A stretch of 64,000 nt of DNA from Nitrosomonas sp. GTDB taxonomy: Bacteria; Pseudomonadota; Gammaproteobacteria; Burkholderiales; Nitrosomonadaceae. Below, piece by piece: positions 37,642 through 45,588 of the stretch (its first letter is position 1; each line of letters starts with the position of its first letter). Both the position numbers and the translations under genes were made by a program. Where the stretch lies: the NCBI GenBank assembly GCA_016708955.1, contig JADJES010000003.1, positions 62,001 through 126,000 on the forward strand. The letters run 5' to 3'. Under the pieces are notes generated by a model that was not told where the DNA came from, made no database searches, and saw only the letters and a list, made by a program, of their open reading frames with translations.

Positions 37642-38747
37642 GATCCGGCCAATAAATAGTTTGAATTTTTGGTGATTTTGCATGTCATAGAAGGATGGAA
37701 AAAATAGATGCAAGAACCTTAAAAGATGAAGCGCTGCATGAACGTCGTCGGCAAGTGATTCGTCTTCACAAGCGAGGCGGCAAACCTGGGCAAATAGCGC
37801 AAGTTACGGAGCTGAGCGGCACGGCTGTGAAGAAGATTATTCGACTTTATGAAGAAGGTGGTGCAGCTGGGCTAAAGCCTGGTAGACGCGGACGACGTAC
37901 GGGTGACAAACGCAGCTTAAGCGAAGAGCAGGAGTTGAGATTGCAACGGCTTATTTGTGATAAACGTCCTGAGCAACTGAAGATGGATTTTGCGTTGTGG
38001 AATCGTGGAGCGATAAGACAGTTAATCGAGCAGGAATGTGGCATATCCATGCCGATACGCACGGTGGGACACTACCTCAAGCGTTGGGGATTTACCCCGC
38101 AGAAGCCGATCCGACGTGCTTATGAACAACGCCCGGAGGCGGTAAAGCAATGGCTCAATGAGCAATATCCGGATATTGCCAAGCGCGCTCGAACTGAAGG
38201 CGGGGAGATTCACTGGGGTGATGAGACAGGATTAGTCAATACGGATGTGCGAGGACGTGGCTTTGCACCCAAGGAAAAACACCCGTGACCTACGCTCCTG
38301 GCACGCGGCAACGGCTGTCAATGATTGCCACTGTAACCAACAAAGGCTGTGCACGCTGGCAGATTATTGATGGAAATTTCAATTCAGATAGACTCATTGA
38401 ATTTCTCGAACTACTGATCAAGGATGCAGGGAAGAAAGTGTTCTTGATCCTGGATAATTTGAGAGTGCACCACAGCAAACCAGTGAAGGCTTGGCTGGAA
38501 GAAAATAAGGAAAAGATCGAATGCTTTTATTTACCCAGCTACAGTCCGGAATTAAATCCAGAAGAAAGATTGAACTCAGATTTGAAGCAGGCTATCGGTT
38601 CGAAAGTTCCGGTGCGTACCAAGGAGAAATTACATGCCCTGTCGATGATCATATGTTGATGCTGCAGAATAATCCAGAGCGCGTTGCTTCTTACTTCCAA
38701 GATCCGTATGTAAAATATGCCGCTTAAAACTATTTAATGGCCGGATC
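37642..38747 (+). mobile_element. IS630-family insertion sequence
   Basis: About 1106 bp with inverted ends GATCCGGCCAATAAATAGTTT (37642) and, as reverse complement at 38747, GATCCGGCCATTAAATAGTTT. TA is found just outside both ends, as expected for IS630, although the exact duplication is one or two bases uncertain. It disrupts a secreted-protein gene in the same orientation. Confidence 0.8.
37695..38727 (+). pseudogene. IS630-family transposase (two -1 frame changes)
   Basis: The N-terminus is a helix-turn-helix (RRQVIRLHKRGGKPGQIAQV, then AGLKPGRRGR). The DDE core starts IHWGDETGL (Asp), then after a frame change near 38275 gives TPVTYAPGTRQ, LDNLRVHHSK (Asp) and YSPELNPEERLNSDLK (Glu). 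A second frame change near 38637 leads to VDDHMLMLQNNPERV and the end at 38727. The first site has five A and could allow programmed -1 slippage, which some IS630 elements use. The second has no such motif and suggests decay or error. Confidence 0.8.
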
Positions 38748-39333
38748 AATAATCAATGAAATCGATAATTCTGGCGGGAGTGGCGGCATCGCTGCTTGCG
38801 ATACCGCTAATGCCCTCACCGGAGTTACTTATAGCCAGAGCGGCAATGTCGTAACGGTCACTACAAATGGCCACTGTGTCGCCGCCCCTGACCTGACCAA
38901 CACCAATCTTTGTCAAGTACCGCAACAAACGACGGCAAGCGGCATTTCCTTACTTAGCAGCAATACGATTACTGCATCAAACATAGCAGGTATATCAACC
39001 AGCATTCCAGGATTACCCAATCCGTTTCAAGCTATTGTTGATGCAGCAGCAAACGTTAAACACTGCACGATGAATGCACCGGCTGAGACTGCCAACTTGG
39101 TTGTCAATTCTGATCTTTGTCTCGATATTACAACAGCCATAACCGGAGCAATAGGGTCTCTACCGATTGATGGCATAGTGATAACACCCCCTGTGAATTA
39201 TTTCACTAAAGGCACCTATACAAGTCAGAGCGTACCCGATTGCTTTGAGACGGATGCCACGACGATTAGTGATGCCTTGACAGGAGAAGTTTGGATTAAC
39301 CAAGGTGGCGGCTTTGTTAAGGTGGGCAGTTAA
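38748..39333 (+). pseudogene. secreted protein, C-terminal part (after IS630)
   Basis: Continues the gene begun at 37340: about 195 residues starting IINEIDNSGGSGG, Thr/Ser/Asn rich, with six or more cysteines spread in pairs that could form disulfides in the periplasm. No named domain is recognised. The frame also has an ATG inside the IS end (38737), so a short leaderless product is possible but would not be exported. The hairpin at 39347-39375 is probably its terminator. Confidence 0.65.
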
Positions 39334-39346
39334 GCTCGTTTGCACT

Positions 39347-39375
39347 GAAAGCTTTTCTTCTGGAGAAAAGCTTTC
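39347..39375. terminator. bidirectional hairpin between convergent genes
   Basis: A perfect 11-bp stem GAAAGCTTTTC / GAAAAGCTTTC with a 7-base loop lies between the convergent ends of the secreted-protein gene (stop 39333) and the regulator remnant (stop 39384). T-rich sequence inside the arms is present, but there is no long T tail, so it is a moderate terminator candidate. Confidence 0.6.
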
Positions 39376-39383
39376 GTTATAGA

Positions 39384-39703
39384 TCATGCTGATGCGGAGA
39401 ACTCATTCAGTGAAGCCATCAAGCGGATAAAACGCGGCTCGCCGGGTGATAATTCGTTTGCAGCGAGAAGACTGCTACGCGCTTCTTGAATCAGCTCCGG
39501 TGTTGGACCATTTTTTTGAATATACGTAATAATCACGTAGGCTAAGTTGAGTAACACACGCATGTTTGCCGGCATGGCTGCGTAAGCATCCCGCATGGCG
39601 TTGACTGCCTCTTCATACTGCCCCTTACTGACGAGCAATACACCACGATTCATAATCAGCATGGCTTCCTGGCGTAACGTCTCAATCAATTTACTGCCTT
39701 CCT
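39384..39703 (-). pseudogene. REC-TPR response regulator, C-terminal part (inverted)
   Basis: Reading from the IS edge at 39703 on the minus strand: eight bases AGGAAGGC (target duplication), then SKLIETLRQEAMLIMNRGV, a further TPR-like unit (GQYEEAVNAMRDAYAAMPANM, VLLNLAYVII) and the stop at 39384. Joined to the part at 28519-29853 it gives ...IGEEG-SKLIETLRQ... in frame, 548 residues, the usual length for these regulators. An internal ATG (39710 side) belongs to the IS border and is not a real start. Confidence 0.85.
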
Positions 39704-41054
39704 GGTTCATCCGGCAAGTGCGTACTTGTTAGTCAGAAATGCATGTTGAAATAAAGTGAATTAAAGGTTGAAATTATCTCTGATTTTCAACGAAGAGGTT
39801 TTTTCAACATGTCGACCAGTTTGCTGTATCACGCCTTTGGTATAGTTGGTTATTTTTATCAAAGCACTTGTTTTATTGCGGGTGTCATAGTTGTTGCAAT
39901 ACAAGCGGATCATTGGCGATTGAGATGTCCGGTATGTAAAAGCCGCGAGATACATTGCCGGGGAAAGTTGGTTAGACGCTTCAGGACAGTACCGGTAGGT
40001 CAAAAAGCAGTCTATATCGACCTTCCAGTTCAGCGGGTAGAATGCACCCGATGCCAAGCAGTTCGTCAGGTAAAGATACAGTTTGCTGATGAGCACAAGC
40101 GCTATACACGTTCTTTCGAAAGATTGGTTTTGGATCTCTCTAGGCACATGACCATCCAGGCAGTAGCACGCCATCTTGGAGTGAGCTGGGATCTGGTTAA
40201 GGGAATACAGAAGGACAATCTGAATAAACGTTATCGGTTGCCGAAATTGGCCAAGATAAAACGCATTGCGCTGGATGAAATATACCAAGGCAAGAAGCTG
40301 GGTTATTTAACGATAGTTCTGGATCTTCAACGTGGGGCAGTGATTTTTGTTGGCAATGGGAAAGGTGCCGATGCACTGATTCCGTTTTGGAAGCGTTTGA
40401 AACGATCGGGTGCACGGATTGAAGCGGTTGCGACCGACATGGGGCCAGCATACATCAGTGCGGTGCGGGCTAATATCCCAGATGCAACGCTAGTGTTCGA
40501 TCACTTCCATATTATTAAGCTGTTCAACGAAAAGTTGACAAAACTGCGTCATGATCTGCAACGAGAAGCAGAAAATGGGTTGGGCAAACCCGTTTTGAAG
40601 GGCATTCGCTGGCTGTTGCTGAAGAACCCTGACAACCTGGATGACAAGCGCAATGAACGTCAACGTCTGGACGAAGCATTAAAGCTCAATGAGCCCTTGG
40701 CAACGGCCTATTACATGAAAGAAGAGTTACGCAATATCTGGCATCAACCGGATAAACTCTCAGCTCAAAATGCATTGGATGAATGGGTAAAAAAGCCGCT
40801 GCTTCGGATGTCAACATGCTCAAGCAATTCTCTAAAACTATTGCAGCACACCGCTCAGGTATCCTGGCTTATTTCGATTTTAATGGTTTATCAACCGGGC
40901 CGTTGGAAGGTACCAACAACAAGATAAAACTTTGCACAAAATGGCCTATGGTTTCAGAGATGTCGAGTTCTTTAAACTCAAAATTATGGCGCTGCATGAA
41001 ACCAATTATGTCCTTGTCGGTTAAACCCAAAAGTACGCACTTGCCGGATGAACC
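39704..41054 (+). mobile_element. ISL3-family-like insertion sequence, copy 2
   Basis: 1351 bp, inverted relative to copy 1 at 29854-31202 and nearly identical to it. Ends GGTTCATCCGGCAAGTGCG and its reverse complement. The inner flank carries the duplicated 8 bp of the split regulator. The outer flank (ATTATAAT) does not match the corresponding flank of copy 1 (CTTATTTA), so that side has been rearranged or deleted. Confidence 0.88.
39809..41024 (+). pseudogene. ISL3-like transposase, copy 2 (two frameshifts)
   Basis: Same protein as copy 1. The first 325 residues are intact, from MSTSLLYHAFG through RCPVCKSREIHCRG (zinc knuckle), LDEIYQGKK and ATDMGPAYI to LDEWVKK. Here it has six A instead of seven (near 40789), then four A instead of five near 40925, so the conserved GPLEGTNNKIK and the C-terminus fall in other frames. 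Copy 1 has the correct run length at both sites. One complete, functional protein can be built from the two copies. Confidence 0.85.
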
Positions 41055-41136
41055 ATTATAATCTGTCAGCAAGTTCCTTAAAACTTCGATTAGAGCGGAT
41101 TCAGATATTCTTTTTCAGAAAATAAGAGGGAGTTGA

Positions 41137-43080
41137 CTAAATCTTGTCTGCGGGATTAATAGGTGCTGTGGGCGTAGCTATAAGCTTATTATTTATCGCC
41201 AGGAAGACTCTATTTCTACCCGCATTTTTAGCGGCGTAAAGTGCCTTATCAGCAGCATTGACGAGTTGGTCTTCGCTTTGCATGCTGGCATCTTTTAAGG
41301 CGATACCGATACTAATTGAGATTTTTATGTGCAGTTCACCAATGACAATCTGTTGTGTATTGATATGCTGACGGAGTCTTTCTGCAAATAATACCAGGGA
41401 CTTTAATTCGATGTTCCCCGGCTGGCAAACGACCAAAAACTCTTCTCCGCCCATACGGCAAAAAGTATCACCTTTGCGGGCAATTTTTCGAATCGATGCG
41501 GCCACTTGTTTTAGCACCTTGTCGCCAATGGCATGGCCATGGGTATCGTTAACCACTTTGAAATGATCAATATCGAGAAGCATGACAGCCATCGATTGGT
41601 TGGACCGGTTCGCAACGCTCCATACTTCAGCCAGTGTTTCCATGCCGGAGCGCCGATTGGGCAATTCAGTCAGCATATCGGTCAGAGCAAAATACTCCAG
41701 TCTCCGATTAGTGACGGCTAATTCAGCGGCAAAGCGCTTGAGCTGTTCGCGATCATGATCCCATGAATCCTGTAACTTTCGATAGTGCCAGGCTGCTCGC
41801 AATCTGGCTCGAAAGGCACGAATATTAATGGGTTTTGTTACATAATCATCTACACCCGCGTCAAATGCCTTAATGACTTCTTCTTCATCTTCTATGCCAG
41901 TCAGCATAATGATATATAAATTTTGCCCCCACTCTGTTGCGCGTAAAGATTGAGTTAATTCAAGGCCATTCATTACCGGCATCATCCAGTCTGTTACGAC
42001 AATATGCGGCAAGATGTCCATCGCGAGCGCTAAAGCTTGCTGACCGTCGCTGGCAGTAAAGACAGTGTGACCAAGAACTTTGGATAGCAGCTCTTTGGCA
42101 AGAATGAGGCTGGTTGGATCGTCTTCTACCAAAAGGATGCGTAGCGAAGCGGCATCCGTCGCATTTTCCGTGCGTGGCGCAGCCGCATTCATCATCTTAT
42201 CGAATGGAGGAGGAATTTCCACAGCAGGCAGTTTGAGTATTTTCCCCCATGCGTGCCATGCCTGCATGATTTGGTCTATAAAGGCGCCAAATGTTTCAGT
42301 GTCTAACCCGATTCTTCCACCAAACAGTATCAATTCGGAGATACGTTGGTTACGTTCAGATTCTTCGGCTAATCCAAAATCGGCTATCTGTTTAGCCAAG
42401 TACAGCAGATGCACAATTTGATACGGGCGAGAGCCTTCGGAAAAACCTGATTCAGTGGGTGTTTCATGATAATAGATTGGTTCTACAAAGATTCTTGGAA
42501 CACCGAAGTTGATCAGCATCGCCGCAGTCAATTCATTATGGTCAGTCTGCAAATATTGTTGTTCCAATTCATTCAGTGTTATTCCGGGCGATTGTTTTGC
42601 TATGAGTTCCGTGTATTTGTCCGGATAAATTGTGGCTAACGCCAAACAACCGATACGCATCATCAAACCACACGCAAATAATTCATCGGGTGCGGACACG
42701 CGAGTTGTTTTACCCAACTCTTGCATGGCAATCGCCATGAGCAGCGAATGTGACCAGAATTCTTGATAATCAAATCCTTTGCAAGTGCCTTTTTGATATT
42801 GATCAATCAATGAAAAGCCCATTGCCAGTTGTTTGACTACTGTTAAGCCAACATGAGGCACTGCCTCAAATACAGAAGAAATAGCGCGGCTACGCTGATT
42901 AGTCGCATTGGCCCGCTGAATCAAGCGGCCAGAAAGCGCGGGGTCGGTTTGAATGAGTTTGGTAATTTCATTGATGGTGACATCTTCCCGCTGGCAGGCT
43001 TCCAGTAGCGCAAGCGCCACCCCTTTGGGACTGGGTAATAATGTGCCGATTTTTAACTGGTCGATATCAGCAATTTTCAT
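41137..43080 (-). CDS. HDOD-REC-GGDEF response regulator (diguanylate cyclase)
   Basis: 647 residues. An N-terminal HDOD domain (about 10-290: PALSGRLIQRANA, AMGFSLIDQY). A receiver domain at about 315-435 with LLVEDDPTS, DWMMPVMNG (phospho-acceptor Asp) and YVTKP. A linker helix, then a GGDEF domain with the signature MGGEEFLVV and no obvious RxxD inhibitory site upstream. It should make c-di-GMP when phosphorylated. It is the last gene of a minus-strand locus; its start overlaps the REC-GGDEF-EAL gene by 14 bp. Confidence 0.9.
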   Translation of the reverse strand: MKIADIDQLKIGTLLPSPKGVALALLEACQREDVTINEITKLIQTDPALSGRLIQRANATNQRSRAISSVFEAVPHVGLTVVKQLAMGFSLIDQYQKGTCKGFDYQEFWSHSLLMAIAMQELGKTTRVSAPDELFACGLMMRIGCLALATIYPDKYTELIAKQSPGITLNELEQQYLQTDHNELTAAMLINFGVPRIFVEPIYYHETPTESGFSEGSRPYQIVHLLYLAKQIADFGLAEESERNQRISELILFGGRIGLDTETFGAFIDQIMQAWHAWGKILKLPAVEIPPPFDKMMNAAAPRTENATDAASLRILLVEDDPTSLILAKELLSKVLGHTVFTASDGQQALALAMDILPHIVVTDWMMPVMNGLELTQSLRATEWGQNLYIIMLTGIEDEEEVIKAFDAGVDDYVTKPINIRAFRARLRAAWHYRKLQDSWDHDREQLKRFAAELAVTNRRLEYFALTDMLTELPNRRSGMETLAEVWSVANRSNQSMAVMLLDIDHFKVVNDTHGHAIGDKVLKQVAASIRKIARKGDTFCRMGGEEFLVVCQPGNIELKSLVLFAERLRQHINTQQIVIGELHIKISISIGIALKDASMQSEDQLVNAADKALYAAKNAGRNRVFLAINNKLIATPTAPINPADKI

Positions 43081-45187
43081 GATCTATTCCATTGGGTTTG
43101 ACTGCCTGGATGGTCCACTGCTTATCCGCGAGAGAGAAAACTTCTTCCATGGCGATAGGCTTACTGAAGTAATAGCCTTGCAGGGTATCACAGCCAAAAT
43201 ATTTCAGAATTTGAGCCTGGTCGAGTGTTTCAATCCCTTCGGCAGTTACAGAAAAGCCAAGATTTTTGGATAAGGAGATAATTGCCTTGACGATCGAAAG
43301 ACTGTCTTTATCATTCAGCAGGCCGCGGATAAAGCTTTGGTCCACTTTGATGTCATTAATCGGCAGGCGTTTTAAATAATTCATCGAAGAGTAACCTGTA
43401 CCAAAATCATCCAGAGCAATTTCGATACCGTGGTCGCGTAACGTGTGGAGTCTGGTCAAGGTATCAATATTGTGCTCCATTAAAGCGCCTTCGGTGATTT
43501 CCAGAATAAGTTTGTTTGGCGGAAAGCCGGTCTCAGCCAAAATATTGAGGACTGTGTTGACCAGTTCCGGGTTATTTATCTGCAGAGGGGAAAGGTTTAT
43601 CGCTACTTGTAAATATTGCCCGTTCTTATGCCACTGAGCGGCTTCAGTACAAGCTGTCCGTAACACCCACGCACCGATCGGAATGATGAGACCATTTTCT
43701 TCGGCTACTGGAATAAAGTCGAGAGGCGAAATGAGCCCTTTTTGCGGGTGCTGCCAGCGGATCAGCGCTTCTGCCGATTGGATGCGTCCGCTTGCAACAT
43801 CCAATTGTGGCTGGTATACAAGATGAAATTCATTTTGCTGCAATGCATTACGTAAATCATTCTCCAAATGCATGCGTTTTTCGGCGTGAAGTGTTAGCTC
43901 GAGGTTGTAGAATTGACAATTATCCCGGCCTTCATTTTTTGCGTGATACATCGCTGTATCTGCATGTTTCAGTAGCGTTTCCGCGTCTTCGCCATCATTT
44001 GGATAGAGGGCAATGCCGATACTCGTAGTCAGGACGACATCACGGCTTTCAAGATGAAAAGGGTGGCGCATGGTCTCACGAATTCGATGTGCCAGAATTA
44101 AGGCATCTTCCGCGCGAGGGAGATTGGGAATGACGACAGTAAATTCATCACCTCCGAGGCGGGCGAGTTTAATCTCTGAATGATCCGTGTTGCTACGGGA
44201 TACAAGGTCAGAGGGGCGTGTGCTGCTTTGCAGCCGATCAGCGGTCGATTGTAAAATAACATCACCGGTATTATGCCCCATCGTGTCATTGATATTTTTG
44301 AATCCATCCAAATCCAGAAAAAGTACCGCCAGTTTGCTACTGGTATACTTGGCGCGTTTAATTTCTCCATCTAAACGCTCCATAAAGGATTGACGGTTGG
44401 GTAATCCGGTCAGGTTATCAAAATAAGCGAGGTGGAATATTTTGTTTTCAGAGTCCTTACGTTCTGTAATATCACGAACCAGGCAAAGTGTTTCTAGAGG
44501 ATCAATAACCACAATACGATTTTCATAGTACCGGGTGTTACCATCATTCAGTTTGAGAGGATACTCGAAGAGCTCGACTGTTCCATACCGGCGAGCTCGC
44601 CCCGCCGCATCCAGATACAAATTGACAATATCTGCGGGCAAGCTTTGATTCAAAGCATGCTTCGATCCGGTGATTAGACAAAGGGTATCATCCGAGTTGC
44701 TGCACATATCGACGACTTTGCCGTCATTATTCAAAATGAACATCGTATCGGGAATCGCGCTAAAGATTGCCGTGCTGCGTGCGTTAGCAATTTGAAGTGC
44801 AAGCAGGTTCAGGTAGGCACGTTTTAGATACAGAATGCGATAATTAATCAAATTCCAGTTTATCGGTTTGGCGATAAAATCTGTCGCGCCGACTTCAAAG
44901 GCATAATTGATGGATTGCACGTCATCCATTCCGGTTACCATGATGATGGGTAATTCATTGCCTATTTTCGCTCGCAGGTGCGAACAAACTTCATGACCAT
45001 TCATGCCGGGCATTTCAACATCCAGCATGACCATATCCGTTGGCGATGCTTCAAACTGGCGAATGGCTTCTTCTCCATTGCAGGCCAGCGTAACACTGAA
45101 GCCAGCCTTTTCTAACGCCGCCTGCATAAGCAATCTGACCGTGGCATCATCATCAGCCAGTAAGATTTTAAAAGGTTCAATGGTCAC
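43067..45187 (-). CDS. REC-PAS-GGDEF-EAL response regulator
   Basis: 706 residues. Receiver (about 1-120: LLADDDATV, MLDVEMPGMNG, FIAKP), PAS-like segment (about 135-250), GGDEF domain with LGGDEFTVV (about 275-425), EAL domain with EALIRWQHP, ITEGALM and DDFGTGYSS (about 445-690). Both signatures are intact, so it may make and break c-di-GMP. The start overlaps the HPt gene stop by four bases, and the kinase and HPt genes lie just upstream. It is the likely phosphorelay output. Confidence 0.9.
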   Translation of the reverse strand: MTIEPFKILLADDDATVRLLMQAALEKAGFSVTLACNGEEAIRQFEASPTDMVMLDVEMPGMNGHEVCSHLRAKIGNELPIIMVTGMDDVQSINYAFEVGATDFIAKPINWNLINYRILYLKRAYLNLLALQIANARSTAIFSAIPDTMFILNNDGKVVDMCSNSDDTLCLITGSKHALNQSLPADIVNLYLDAAGRARRYGTVELFEYPLKLNDGNTRYYENRIVVIDPLETLCLVRDITERKDSENKIFHLAYFDNLTGLPNRQSFMERLDGEIKRAKYTSSKLAVLFLDLDGFKNINDTMGHNTGDVILQSTADRLQSSTRPSDLVSRSNTDHSEIKLARLGGDEFTVVIPNLPRAEDALILAHRIRETMRHPFHLESRDVVLTTSIGIALYPNDGEDAETLLKHADTAMYHAKNEGRDNCQFYNLELTLHAEKRMHLENDLRNALQQNEFHLVYQPQLDVASGRIQSAEALIRWQHPQKGLISPLDFIPVAEENGLIIPIGAWVLRTACTEAAQWHKNGQYLQVAINLSPLQINNPELVNTVLNILAETGFPPNKLILEITEGALMEHNIDTLTRLHTLRDHGIEIALDDFGTGYSSMNYLKRLPINDIKVDQSFIRGLLNDKDSLSIVKAIISLSKNLGFSVTAEGIETLDQAQILKYFGCDTLQGYYFSKPIAMEEVFSLADKQWTIQAVKPNGIDHENC

Positions 45188-45588
45188 GATGGACTGAGTA
45201 TTTTGTTGATTTCGGTGATGGCTTGTTGATAGTGCTGCTGCAGGCTTGCTTGTAGTGTTTCTGCATGTGTCAATTCCCTTGTTCGTCCATGCGCTTCCAA
45301 TTGCTTAAGTAGAGCAGATAGGTTCTCAGCTCCGATATTTCCCGAACTGGATTTCAATGCATGTGCTGACTGACGCAGACTGTCAGCATCCCCATTAATA
45401 ATAGCTTGTTCAATCTGGCGCATGTTATTCGGAGCAGATTCGAGAAATGCTTGCAGGATCTTGTGCAGCAAAACATTTCCTCCGGTTGTGTCAAGCTCAC
45501 GAATTTGACCAAGCCATATTGGATTGAGTGCAGGCGTGGCGTTAGTTTCGGGTTCTGGTTCAACGACTTCGGATTTTACAGTATTCAT
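45184..45588 (-). CDS. histidine phosphotransfer (HPt) protein
   Basis: 134 residues from ATG 45588, inside the end of the kinase gene (28-bp overlap); a longer start at 45672 is rejected. The HPt motif SAHALKSSSGNIGAENL carries the phosphorylatable His, on a four-helix bundle of about 100 residues. It should carry phosphate between the hybrid kinase receivers and the downstream response regulators. Overlaps on both sides make the locus one transcription and translation unit. Confidence 0.9.
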   Translation of the reverse strand: MNTVKSEVVEPEPETNATPALNPIWLGQIRELDTTGGNVLLHKILQAFLESAPNNMRQIEQAIINGDADSLRQSAHALKSSSGNIGAENLSALLKQLEAHGRTRELTHAETLQASLQQHYQQAITEINKILSPS

